In this document: one piece after another, positions 34,618 to 45,878 of the stretch | Layout of the letters: each line of letters opens with the position of its first letter | Numbering within the stretch: the first letter of the stretch is position 1 | Origin: Ctena decussata | Taxonomy: Eukaryota; Mollusca; Bivalvia; Lucinida; Lucinidae | Direction: 5' to 3' | Assembly (NCBI GenBank): GCA_963989385.1 | Contig: OZ022503.1 | Coordinates: 70,530,123-70,594,122 of the forward strand | DNA length: 64,000 nt | The notes under the pieces: generated by a model | The model's input: only the letters and a program-made list of their open reading frames with translations | Database searches by the model: none | Told to the model about the DNA's origin: nothing | Made by a program: the position numbers and the translations under genes

Positions 34618-36600
34618 TACGATTTGTAAGGTACAATAGGAAAAAGGACCCAGAAAATTACTTCAGGGAACAGTTAATGCTTTACATGCCATGGCGAAAT
34701 GAAGTAAAAGATCTGTTAGGTTCGTTTGACACCTATCGGGACCATTATAACTTGATGAAAGAATCACTGCAGTCTAAAAGCAATGAGTATGAACATCACA
34801 CTGAAGAACTTGAAGTTGCAAGACAGATGATTGAAGAAGAGGAGAATGCATATGATCAGATTGCACCAAATGCTGAACAAGAAAATAGAGAGGCAGAAGA
34901 AGAAGGAGCAAATGAATCTGAAACTTTTGTATATTTTAATCCAGATAGAGTAGTTGAGCACAGACAGTATGATATTGGTATAGAACTGCAGTCCACATGT
35001 TCAGTACCACCTGTAGAAACAACTGGCATTATGTTACCTGAAGAAGAATATTTAACTCTTCTGAGGAGTCTGAATTTAAGACAAAGAGAATTTTTCAACC
35101 ATGTAGTGCATTGGATAAAATGTAAAGATGAACCAAATTATGCTTTCTTATCAGGGGGGCGCAGGTGTTGGCAAATCTGTAGTCATCAGAGCACTTTATC
35201 AAAGCCTGTATAGAACTTTGAATTTGAAGGAAGGAGAAAATCCAGAGGATATAAGAATTCTACTCTGTGCTTATATGGGCTTTGCTACTTTCAACATAGG
35301 TGGTCAAACCGTTTGCTCTGCATTCCACAAAAAAATATATCAGGGTACAAGCCTCTGATGAGTTGAATACATTTAGAATAAAGTACAGACATCTAAAGGT
35401 TGTTATTATTGATGAGATATCTATGGTTGGCACACAGTTACTCAGTTTTATTGACACACGACTGCAGCAGCTGACTGGAACAAAAAGAACTTTTGGTGGC
35501 TTAAGCATAATTGCTGTAGGTGATTTTTACCAGCTGGAACCAGTAGGTGATTCAATGATATTTCATGACTTGGAAAAGGAAGCTTCTTCGCTTGCACCTA
35601 GCTTATGGAAGGAACTGTTCAAAATGTATGAATTAGTAGATATAATGAGACAAAAAGAGGATCATGAGTTTGCCCAGTTACTGAATCGACTTAGACTTAA
35701 TGAAATGACTGAAGAAGACAAAAACAAGTTGCAAACACGTGTTGTTGACCGTCATAGTGATGACTATCCAAAAGATGCCCTTCATTTGTTTGCTGAAAAC
35801 TTAGGTGTGGATAATCATAATGAGAAACTTTTGAATCAGATGCCTGGAGAGAAAGTTGTTATACCTTGTCATGATACCGTTGTTTTAGCAAACATTTCTG
35901 CAAAAAGATCTTGTGAGCTAATTAATTCACTTCCAGATGATTTCTCAAAAACAGGCAGTTTGTTAAAGTTGTTGACAGTAGCTGTAGGAATGATTTATGT
36001 TATGACAGTGAATGTCAGTGTAGAAGATGGCTTAACAAATGGTGCTACAGGGATTGTAAAATTCATTGAGTACAAGATGGAAGGAACAAATCGCCCTAGT
36101 ATTATTTGGGTTTTATTTGATGATCCTCGAATTGGTAGGTCAACCCGAGAAAAGTTCTTCAATAGAGGATTCTATAATGTTAATATCCAGAGAGAATTGA
36201 CTCCAGTGTTTGATACAGAAAGAACTTTCATATACAAGTACAAAACCTATCAAAGACTTCAATTTCCATTAAGACCTGCTGCCGCGAAAACGGTCCACAA
36301 AGCTCAGGGTGCCAGGTAGACAAAGTAGTGATTGATCTTACTCAGAAAACTGTTAGAAAAGTAGCACATATTCATTATGTTGCACTTAGTAGAGTAAAGA
36401 AGCTTGAAAATTTATACATTTTGAATCTTAATGAGCGTGCTATGGCTTTAGATGCAAAAATGACTGAAGAGATGCAAAGACTGAAGACTGAAGCAGTTTT
36501 GAAACTTTGTTATGTGCCATTATATAAAGTTGATCCAGGCAAAATCGAAATTGCATTTAACAATGCAAGGTTTTTTTACATAAAAATTTTAAGGATATAG
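34548..36600 (+). pseudogene. Helentron PIF1-like helicase domain, several frameshifts
   Basis: Continues Rep in shifted frames. 34548-35213 carries RIIRFVRYNRKKDPENYFRE and YMPWR, then an acidic stretch and LNLRQREFFNHVVHWIK. An extra G at 35154-35159 shifts into 35128-35358, with Walker A GGAGVGKS (35155-35178). An extra A near 35335 shifts into 35300-36319, with Walker B VVIIDEISM (about 35399-35425) and motif III GDFYQLEPV (35519-35545), then AKTVHKAQG near 36285. A further shift gives 36328-36600, with motif VI HYVALSRV (36373-36396). These are the SF1B PIF1-like helicase motifs of Helitrons. It unwinds DNA during transposition. The remnants keep nearly all motifs, so decay looks recent. 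Confidence 0.87.
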
Positions 36601-37160
36601 AATTTGAACCAAATGTGTTGGCTGCAGATGTTGTTGGTTTTGCAGAATCACGGTTATGTAAAAGAGATGAAAATGTTCAATTTGCTTTAAAAAGATTTAG
36701 GCTTATTAGATTAGATGATACAGAGACTGAATCATTAAAAAGGCCATACCATGGACTTGCTGTATACATAAAAGAGTATTTTGAAGTTAAAAGAGTCATA
36801 AAAATGCATTGCCATTCATGTGAATTCATTTTGACTGCCTTGCAAACCCCTTCAAAATGATATTTTCAAACTGTTCTGTTGTACAAATACCCAAAAAGTT
36901 GCAAGACTGATTTTAAAGACGACATTCGTTGCCATTTGAAACCAGTGGTAAATGTCAATGCAAAGTTAGTCATATTGGGTGATTTTAATATTCAGATAAA
37001 TTCTGTCAATGTTCAGCTGTGTGCAACAAATCAAACACTCTATTTCTGACTCTGGATCAGTATTAGATCTGATTTTTGCAAATTGACAAGCATTTTGTGA
37101 CATTATTGAAGCTTATTGGACTGACCATAAACTTATCTATTGTGCCTTAGATACATAGCA
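36601..37160 (+). pseudogene. Helentron C-terminal APE-like endonuclease
   Basis: After a frame slip in a T-run near 36572 the reading continues as LHKNFKDIE, then ADVVGFAESRL (36620s), FRLIRLDD and RPYHGLAVYIKEYF, matching the N-terminal half of an exonuclease-endonuclease-phosphatase fold. A stop at 36858-36860 follows. Further on are ILGDFNIQ (36973-36996), SVLDLIFAN (about 37056) and YWTDHKLI (about 37113), the order seen in the endonucleases of CR1-like LINEs. Known: Helentrons, unlike canonical Helitrons, carry such a domain at the C-terminus. Frame breaks make this copy inactive. Confidence 0.8.
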
Positions 37161-37996
37161 ATTTAAATCAGAAGCATTGTTGGTGTATTTCATCTGTTTT
37201 AAAGGTAAAACTTTATATATAGAGCAAGAGCAGGTTGTACGGCATGTAAAGTAGAGCAGGTTATACAGCATGTGATATAGCATGTGATATAGCTTGTTTC
37301 TGGATGTTATACACCTTTTTTTATCATGTTATACAGATAATGAGTCTAGACCTTCAAGAATGAAGTTAAATTTTAGACATTAGTTAAGTATTTCTTTTGC
37401 GTAGACTGTCAAGAATGTTGTTACTGAGAAAGTTGAAAAGAAGTTACATGGAAATTGCACACTGTTTACTGGAAAGTTACTGATTATTTCATGACATGTC
37501 ATCTGATTGGACTGATGACAAACTTATATATTGTTTCATTGATATATTCTTGAAAAGCATTGTTGAAGCATTTTATGTGTTTAAAAGGTGCAGCTTAATA
37601 TCTGTGACAGGATGTTATAAAGCATATTGTTACTGCATGTAACCATGATATGTTATAAAGATATCGAGCTCAAAATTTGAAGATACAATGGAAATTTTAT
37701 GTATTGATCAATATTTCTATGGCTTCCACTGTCAAAAATATTGGTACTAAATCCTCATGATGAAGAAAGTAAAAGCTTGTTTGTTATTTATTTGGAGTTG
37801 AAAAAATACACACTGTTTGCAAGGAAGGTGCATGAAAGTTGAGAGTTTAAATGCTGTTTTAAAATGTAATACTGGATGACAAATTTATGGATAATATTTG
37901 AAATTATTTCAGAAAGTTTCTTAAATGAACTTTAATAATTTACAGAAACTATTCAAAAACCCATTGAATATAGTAATATATATATTTTTTCAAGTT

Positions 37997-38027
<31 letters not shown>

Positions 38028-39368
38028 AATTTTTTTTCCTTTTGTGCTGTGGCCATTGAAGAAACTTGGATACATAGCTACGAGTCAATATTTAAGTCCC
38101 AATCAGCACATCCCCAGAAACGTTTTGATATAAACAAGGATATGTAAAGACATTGCTGATATATGTGTGTGTTTGTAAGAATATTATCTCAGTGCTGTTC
38201 AGAAAGGTCAAAATGTAAACGAAGAATACTACAGGACATTTCTTTCAACAACATTGATGTCAAAACTGAAATGCAGACCCCTTTTCTTGGGTCTGTCAAA
38301 CCACTTACTGTTTGAGAATGTCTAATGTCATAAAGCAGATATTGTGATGTCGCTACAGCGGGATTTGGACTGGGGTTCTTCAAAAGTCTACCTATTCACC
38401 AGAGCTAAGTCCATCTGACTTTGATCCGTTTGAAAATTAAAGAAGTTAACAGCCTCGTTAGATCTATTACAACTAAAGCAATAATTGTGTTCAAGTGCTT
38501 GACATATTATTGACAATTGCCAAGCAGCCAGTATAAGATTGAACCCAAAGAGATGACTGTCCATCATTGATCACACTGGAGATAAGCAGCCCATTATTGA
38601 TCACAGGGAAAATAACTTAAAAGCAGTCTAGATGGGTAAGTACCATAACTTGCTAAATATTCAAAATACACACTGCTTACTCATCCACCCTTTTACTATC
38701 GAAACCCTTGAAGCTGTGTGCCACAGTGTATACAAAATAAAGAACACCATAAAAATAACTGAAAGCTTGCAACTTGGTCCGTATATTATGTAAAATACAG
38801 TATGTGTGCCCCTCTACTTCTAAGAAATTGAGTGGGCATATTTATTTGAGTTTTCCATGCATCAGTTCAGTCCTCAAAGTACATTTTATACATGCCATAT
38901 CTTACGAGCTATGTATGTTGGTGCTTTGAGATTTCATTAATGGCTTCTTCATGAAAAAAATTGCTGATCATATTTTTAGCTCAACACAAAATATATTCAT
39001 ACATTCAGTTGTCCCTTATTGAATTACCAAGATGGCTGCCTTGTCCATATCAAATAAAAACTAAATGTCTTTGACTCTAGAAATGAAATGCAGATGTGAG
39101 TCTGTATGTAACTCAACTCAAATACTATCAATTTCGTTGAAATGAGGACAGTGGGTTGATGTTTTACCTGTAACAATAAGCTTAATTTGGTTTGGTTTTG
39201 ATCAAGAGGCCTGTCATTAACATCTGACCTGGACTTCTTGAACACTATCTTTCACTGTCTTAAGCTATTGTTATAAGCTTTGTAGCATCTGATGATGCTC
39301 AGGTCAGCAATTCACAGCCTATGGTCTTCTGGGTTAAAGCCAACATTTACATGCTGACAATAAATGGA
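37160..39368 (+). other. Helentron 3' non-coding region
   Basis: No gene. It contains short repeated words (CAGGTTATACAGCATGTGATATAG near 37258, in pieces), a T-rich run (37980-38040) and AATAAA at about 38736. The region leads to the inverted terminus at 39369. Confidence 0.45.
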
Positions 39369-39411
39369 CTCAGGTGAGCTACAGGACCAATTGTCCTCTG
39401 GTCACCTTCTA

Positions 39412-39523
39412 AAAGACTGTCCTAAGTGACTATGATAAGGGCATAAAATTAACATTCATGTTCACGGGACCCCTTTTTTATGACATATGCCCCTGGACTA
39501 TTATCCAAAGTGCAGATTATATT
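39412..39523 (+). repeat. Repeat shared with 23766-23876
   Basis: Collinear words TGATAARGGCATAAAA, CAGGATCCC/CGGGACCCC, CCCTGG and TTATCC are shared. One copy lies just 3' of the Helentron end and the other 620 bp 5' of its start. Confidence 0.5.
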
Positions 39524-39589
39524 TTATTTTTGTCCTTTGAGGTCAGAGTATATATTTCGAAAAATCAGAAATTCTTGATTGGTTTAGAC

Positions 39590-39850
39590 TTTTAGTCTAA
39601 ATCATCGCTTTATAACCCTTTGCATTATTTTGATACTAACGAGTTCTTTTTTTTTAAGTGACTGCCTTAATAAAATTAAGAAATTACAGTATTCTTTTCT
39701 CAGGACTTCGGAACCAGATATTGTCAGGGTCACTGATAAGGTCTGAATGGCCGAAACTTCGAATATGACAAATGTTCCTTCTTTTGAATTTCTGCTCTGC
39801 CCTTGAAGGAACTCTTTAAGATTCTAATTCAAGATATAAGGCAAATTCAC
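39590..39850 (+). repeat. Dispersed 'tail' repeat, copy 2
   Basis: Same block order as 20085-20335. Here the tail precedes, rather than follows, a short run of 128-bp-type units (39850-39990). Confidence 0.65.
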
Positions 39851-39989
39851 TGGATTATGAAATATAGGTCACTGTGACATACTGTGAGTTTAAACTTTCA
39901 GTCGTACTGAGGCATTTTCCCAAGCAATCATGAATCATAAAATCATAAACCAAAAAGTCTTCGACAATAAAAGCAAAATCACTAGAACA

Positions 39990-41240
39990 TAAAATACAGC
40001 TCCCTGCCTGTTAGGCATCGCTGCTTTACGTAGATCTTCCTCAGAGCACGTCCCCTATGGAGCAAGAGCCCCAGTACCTCGGTGGGTTAAGCGTTGGCCT
40101 ACTAATCTAGTGGGTTCTAGTCCCGCTTGAGGCGAGAATCTTTCCTACCATAAACGGGGTTCTATTGCACACAGCCTTGCTTTATTACCATCCAATCGTC
40201 CAGATATAACTGAAACACTGTTGAAAAGGACATTAAATCACAAGTCATTCATCCATCCCCTATGGAGCAAGCTTGAGGACTCTTGCCCTTGCGATTAGAT
40301 GGACACTGAGCTAAACGCACAAGGTGCACATTTTTCCTTGTTCAATCAACCGTGAAATATAGGTCATGGCCCAATATGCGTCACTGCTTACAGTAGATCT
40401 TCCCAAAAAGGGTTTAAGGGAGATGTTTGAAGACTCTAGCCCCTGTGATTACAAAGCAAATTAATTTCACGCAACAGTTGATTTTTCTATCTTCAATCAA
40501 CCGTGAAATATAGGTCATGGCTCAATGTGCATCGCTGTTTTCAGTAGATCTACCCCATAGGTCCCTATGGAGCAAGTTTTAAGACTCAAGCCCCTGTGAT
40601 TACTGACAAAATGAGCTAAACGCAACAGATAAATATTTTTCCTTTTTTTAATCAACGCTAAAAATATAGGTCATGGTCCGATATGCATCGCTGCTTTCAC
40701 TGAATCTTGCACAGAAGAATGTATTTATGGAGCAAGTTTGTAGACCCTTCTCTTGCGGTATCTAAGAGACCGAGCTAATCGCAACAGGTGTATATTTTTA
40801 TACGTTGAATTAACCGTCAAATAAGGCGCATGTCCCGATATGCATCGTTCTTTTAGTAGATCTTCCCCGGCAGCATCCATGGAGTAAGTTTGAAGACTCT
40901 GGCCCTTGCGTTACTTAAAACTGAGCCTAACACAACAGCTGTATTCTTTCTATGTTCATTCAACCGTGGAATAAAGCCCATAACCCAATATGCATCGCTG
41001 CTTTCAGAAGATTTCCCCAGACGTACTTATGGAGCAAGATGAAGACGCTAGCCCTTGCGACTACTTAGAAACTGAGCTAAACGCAACTGTTGAATATTTT
41101 TTCTATAGTCAATCAACCGTGAAATTAAGCTCATGGCCCAAAATGCATCACTGCTTTCAGTAGATTTTTCCCCGACGTATCTTTGAAGACTCTAGCCCTT
41201 GTGGTTACTTTGAAACTGAGCTAAACGCAACAGGTGAATA
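39990..41240 (+). repeat. Tandem array, about 153-bp period
   Basis: Seven units keyed by CATGGCCCAATATGCATCGC, CCTATGGAGCAAG and CTGAGCTAAACGCAACAG (starts near 40007, 40365, 40515, 40672, 40828, 40978 and 41132). The first unit is split by a SINE with an exact 16-bp duplication. Confidence 0.8.
40067..40255 (+). mobile_element. tRNA-derived SINE (family B) in a satellite unit
   Basis: Flanked by TCCCCTATGGAGCAAG at 40051-40066 and 40256-40271, which is exactly the satellite sequence. The head has tRNA-like boxes (CTCGGTGGGTTAAGCG and GGGTTCTAGTCCCG). The body ends AAATCACAAGTCATTCATCCA. Confidence 0.88.
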
Positions 41241-41257
41241 ATTTTACAAAGGCGCAC

Positions 41258-41289
41258 GCGCACTAGTACGCGCACGCGTACTAGTGCGC
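41258..41289. other. 15-bp perfect palindrome of alternating purine/pyrimidine
   Basis: GCGCACTAGTACGCG (41258-41272) and CGCGTACTAGTGCGC (41275-41289) around CA. It continues into GCGCACACA. Cruciform- and Z-DNA-prone. Confidence 0.9.
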
Positions 41290-42272
41290 GCACACAGACA
41301 TACAAGAAGGGTATTGTATAAGCCTGTCTTTGCTTCGCAAAGTTAAACAATGGGCAATGATCAGGAACTAACACAAGCACATCCCGTATTCCACCCTTAA
41401 AACCAAAAGGGAAACAAGTATCCACATAAACTGACAACAGTTCACGAAGAAACGCATGGTAAACCAAAGGGACAAAATTTTCCCAGATAGGTGGTCATTC
41501 AGGTATCCCGGTTGTAAACGCCACTCACAAAAACGTGAACGAAAGGACTGACATGGACAACCAGAACTCGTAACAAGTAACAGTAACATCTTATTTTCCC
41601 TATTTCTATTCGAAATTACAAAAAGCAGAAAGCAAAGTAGGGCTATATAGGTTGCTATATTTCTAGAATACGAAGACCACAGACAGCAGAAATAAAATAT
41701 GTAACAAAAGATAAGTTTGGACCAAAATGACTCAAGGTCATGATAATCACTGATTTATTGGGACTATAATAATTTGCAACAGCACATGTTCTGAAAACTT
41801 TGTTGATGGTTCCTTTATGTGTTGTTTTTTTCAAAACGTATTCCAAAATTTGTAATTAAGACGAAACAGTCCAGAAGTAAAAGGATAGAGGAGAAAACGT
41901 AGACAGCAGAAGAGGCGGGAAGACAATTTTGAGAAGTGGACAGGGATAGACTTTGCAAGCACAACTATGTCAGCTAAAAACAGGGCTAGTGTGAAAGGAT
42001 TGTTGTAAAGCCATCTGTGGTGCCCCATCGATTATAGATTATATGATGCTGCGCCTATGGCACCGTTTTTATTTCATACATCATCTCATCATCATCTCTT
42101 TCGGCAATGTGAGCTGACGCCACGTTTTGCGCCCTTTTAATTTTGACGTAATGGTCGTTAGTACACACAATTTCTTTCTTTCCAAATATTATTGGTTTTG
42201 AATCTAGTTTTTATTTAATCATGAAAATTCCAAAGGAAACTATTTTATAGTTTCCAAGGACATTTTTCTTGT
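41290..42272. other. Gene-free stretch
   Basis: No recognisable gene. Reverse-strand open frames at 41192-42028 show no domain or splice context. Confidence 0.3.
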
Positions 42273-42285
42273 CTGATAATGATGT

Positions 42286-42559
42286 TGGTTGGTTGGTTGA
42301 TTTGATGCTTAACGTCCACGGTAAACAACTAAGGTCATGTCGGGACGGTCAGTTAACCTAACCACACTATTCCTGGGCAGGCTTAGACCTCCTAAGCGGT
42401 TAACCAGTACTAAGTGCACATACTTTCGCCAGTAACTGACAACTGCCCTTCTTGAATCAGCGGAAGGAGAAACGAAAGTATGTGGCCAGACCGGGATTCA
42501 AACCCAGGACCTCTGACTTACGAGTCAGGTGCCCTACCGATTGCGCTACCCGACCCGGC
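42286..42559 (-). mobile_element. tRNA-derived SINE (family A), copy 2
   Basis: Target duplication CTGATAATGATGT at 42273-42285 and 42560-42572. Sequence is nearly identical to copies 1 and 3 over the full length, including the A and B boxes, with a (GGTT)n tail on this strand. It is probably a young insertion. Confidence 0.9.
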
Positions 42560-42795
42560 CTGATAATGATGTAAACACACACATACACACACAAAGTAAA
42601 ATACTTTTCTGCAAAAAAATCCCTTTTTTTAAACTGGCAGTTACCAATTATAATGCAGATATTCGTTTTATCAAAAAGCGACACTAGCATCGATCATTAC
42701 GTGTAGAAACATGGATAACGTAAAACGTAACTGGCGTTTACGTGAGCTAATATTGGCAAACTGATCACGCGCATATGCTTTTTGTTAACTGATTA

Positions 42796-43099
42796 TCATT
42801 CCAGATAAAAGCTTGTTTTGTTTGTTTGACCTTCGAAGCTATAAGACCCACTGTCTGTAGTCGATATTTCAAATAGTATCTGACAGGTTTCCTTTCCATT
42901 TGAGGAAGTGCAGTGATTCCTTTTGCTTTGGAGTGTATATTGAATGTCATTTCCTACACTGTTACTTAAATAAATTTCTAACTTTGATTCACTTACATTT
43001 GGCAAAGTCGCTTCTGTATCTAAATTTTCTTTGTTGTTCGTAGTAGAAGATGAATCCAAGCCTTCCTCTTCATATCCCATCGGTTTATAATATACACCT
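42796..43099 (-). CDS. Candidate terminal exon of an unknown host gene
   Basis: On the reverse strand a pyrimidine-containing acceptor CACTTTGCAG ends at 43100. The frame is open from 43099 to the TGA-type stop at 42796-42798, giving about 100 residues without repeats: GVYYKPMGYEEEG, an acidic Ser/Thr-rich stretch, then a region with two Cys and DSGSYSF, which faintly recalls the end of an Ig-like domain. Composition is unlike the surrounding repeats. No upstream exon is visible in the window. It could equally be a chance frame; no family is assigned. Confidence 0.33.
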
Positions 43100-45141
43100 C
43101 TGCAAAGTGCATAAAAAAGAGAATAATCAGATATTTATTTTCGCAACATAAACATGGCAGATAAAGCTCTATGCATGCAAAATAGCAAGTTATGAAAATT
43201 ACCTTTTAGAAGATATTTAAACTTCCCTTTAAAAATCTTTGGACAAGCTTGTAGACTTAGCCCAGTTTTTGAAAATTTCCAAATTTATATACTATTAGGT
43301 TATTCTCTGTGCAATTTATTAAGCCTCAGCTTCTTGTTATATTTAAAAACAAGAGGGCCATGAGGCTCTGAATCACTTACCTGAGCAATTGGAAAAGTGT
43401 TCTTAATTTATGTATGACATTGTCAAATTATGAGTCTGGGGTCAAAAAGCAAAGAATGCCCATGACCTCTTGTACTAATAAATCTTCATGCACTCATTAA
43501 GACAACCATATATACCATTTGTAGGCCAAAAGCTTCATAACAGTCCATGAAATCTTATGTTTTAACATTTTCCCATATTTGACAATGCCGCAAATAGGTC
43601 AAGGTAAACCCAGGGTCATCATTTTAACAGTCGTTGTAGTACTCTAGTACTCCATGCTACTTACCAAGTTTCATGGCCATAGGTGTATTGGTTCTGGAGG
43701 AGAAAAATAATAAACGTTTATTTCATAAATGGGCATAGCGGCCATGTTGGTCATGTAACCTAGACCATTTGAACAAATTTTTGTTCAATCAACCCCTTGA
43801 GGCTCTATATGAAATGTGTTTACAATTGGGCCTTTGGCTTTTGAGGAAATGTTTGAAAATGTCAAAATATGAGAGATTTGGGTCAAATGTCAAAGAATGA
43901 CCTTGACTTCTTGTACTAATAATTCTTCACGACCTAATTAAGACGACTGTATATACCAATTTTTAGGTCAAAATCTTCAAACCTCCCCATGAAATCTTAT
44001 GTTTTAGCATTTTCCAATATTTGACTATGCTGTAAGAAAGGTCAAGGTGAACTCAAGGCCATAATTTGAACAATATTGATAGTACTCTAGTACCAAATTC
44101 TACATACCAAGTTTCAAGGCCAGCGGTCGCTTGGTTCTGGGGAAGATTTTTAAAGGTTCTTACCATTTAAGGGCATGAAGGCCATGTTGGTCATGTGACC
44201 TGGACGTTTGAACAAATTCCATTCTCAACCCCTAGAGGCTCCATATGAAATTTGGTTTCAATCGGCCCAGTTGCTTTTGAGGAGATTCTTTGGTATTCTC
44301 AAAATGAGAGAGTTCTGGGTCAAAAGTCAAGGAATGACCTTGAGCTCTTGTACTCATAAATCTCATGTACTCATTAAGCTGAATGTATTTACCATTTTTT
44401 AGGCCTAAATCTTCAAAACCTTCAAAGAAATCTTATGTTCTAGCATTTCCCAATATTTGACCTTGCCATAAATTGGTCAAGGCCAACCTAAGGTCATCAT
44501 TTGAACATTCTTGATAGCACTTGAGTACCAAATGCTACATACCAAGTTTCAAGGCCATCGGTCAGTTGGTTCTGGAGAAGAAGATTTAAAAACGTTTTTA
44601 CTATATATGGGCGTGGCGGCCATTTTGATCATGTGACCTGGATCGTTTGAACAAATTTTCATTCCCTGACAACCCCTGGAGGCTCTATATGGATTTAATT
44701 GGCCCAGTGGTTTTTGAGGAGAGTGTTTGAAATTGTAAAATGAGAAAGTTCTGGGTCAAAGGTCGAAGAATGACATTGACCTCTTGTACTCATACATCTT
44801 CTTGTTCTCATTAAGATGACTGTATATACCAATCTTTAGGCCTTAATCTTCAAAACTTTTCATGAAATCTTATGTTCTAGCATTTTCCATTATTTGATCT
44901 TGCCGTAAAAAAGTTCAGGGTCAACCCAAGATCATAATTTGAACAATTTTGATAGTACTTGAGTGTCCAATTCTACATACCAAGTTTCAAGGCCATCGGT
45001 CAATTGGTTCTGGAGAAGAAGATTTTTAAAAGTTTTTACCATATATGGGCGTGGCGGCCATGTTGGTCATGTGACCTGGACGGTATGAATAATTTTTTGT
45101 TCCCTCAACCCCTGGAGGCTCTATATGAAATTTGGATTTAA

Positions 45142-45679
45142 AGGTAGGTTCCTGTACTTTGGAATGCATCATAATTTTGATGATCTTTCATCCAAGTTGT
45201 TGTAAAGCACTTATAAAAAAGAATGAATAAGTTTCACTAAAAGGTGTAAATCGAAAAATATTAGAAAAATTGTTTTGCAAGGGATTTCCTAACTCTGCTT
45301 CGCACACCAGTTAGCGCTATTTTTAGTTCGTGCCAAAAATAGATAACGCAGCTGACGTCATGCTGCATTGCATTTTGGGATAGTTTTAACTCATCCGCCA
45401 TGCCAGGACCTCTAGGAGAGCTCACGGCGAGGGAAAATTGACCTTTGGAGAATGACATCAGAAATTGAGCACTTATGGACATAATAAACATAGTTATTTT
45501 TAGAACTGGAATTCCAACAAAAGAAAATAAACCCATAGGGAAAACGACTATTTTCTTCAACATCTGACGAGTTTCTCAGTAGCAACAAATTCAGAAAAAT
45601 AAGAGAATTCAATACTGCTCAGAAAAAGACGAAATTATTTTGTGGACATAATTGTTATCGCTAGTCCAGGAACCTACCT
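45142..45679. mobile_element. MITE with TTAA target duplication (piggyBac-type)
   Basis: Perfect 13-bp TIR AGGTAGGTTCCTG/CAGGAACCTACCT, flanked by TTAA at 45138-45141 and 45680-45683. The neighbouring unit at about 44690 shows the empty site GGATTTAATTGGCCC. The superfamily is inferred from TTAA only. The reverse-strand open frames inside have no domain. Confidence 0.82.
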
Positions 45680-45878
45680 TTAATTGGCCCAATGACTTTT
45701 AAGAAGGTTGTTTGACATTGTCAAAATATGATAGTTCTGGGTCAAAAGTCAAAGAATGACGTCGACCTCTTGTACTCTAATATCTTCATGTACTCATTAA
45801 GATGACTGTAGATACCAATATTTATCCCAAAATCTTTAACAGTTTCCAAGATATTTTATGTTCGAGCATTTTGCCATA

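Larger units (their letters stand above)
24496..39397 (+). mobile_element. Helentron (Helitron2-type), about 14.9 kb, degenerate autonomous copy
   Basis: Starts after a T run with AGCTCACCTGAG (24496-24507), the first arm of a 5' hairpin. Ends with the exact inverse CTCAGGTGAGCT (39369-39380) followed at once by hairpin AGGAC-CAATT-GTCCT (39383-39397). Helentrons and their DINE/pearl relatives are known to have short subterminal inverted repeats with a hairpin at the 3' end and to insert between T residues. The plus-strand coding block encodes a protease-like domain, HUH Rep, PIF1-like helicase and APE-like endonuclease, the last being diagnostic of Helentrons among Helitrons. The joining of the two ends into one element is inference: they could come from nested copies, because sequence resembling 39412-39523 also lies at 23766-23876, outside the 5' end. 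Confidence 0.68.

Noticed and set aside
41350..41470. Similarity to 50058-50150 (GGCAATGATCAGGAA and CCCAAAAGG words)
   Set aside because: Only scattered matches; possibly an old LINE scrap but too weak to annotate.
45261..45612. Reverse-strand open frames with hydrophobic stretch
   Set aside because: They lie entirely inside the 538-bp TTAA MITE and have no domain.
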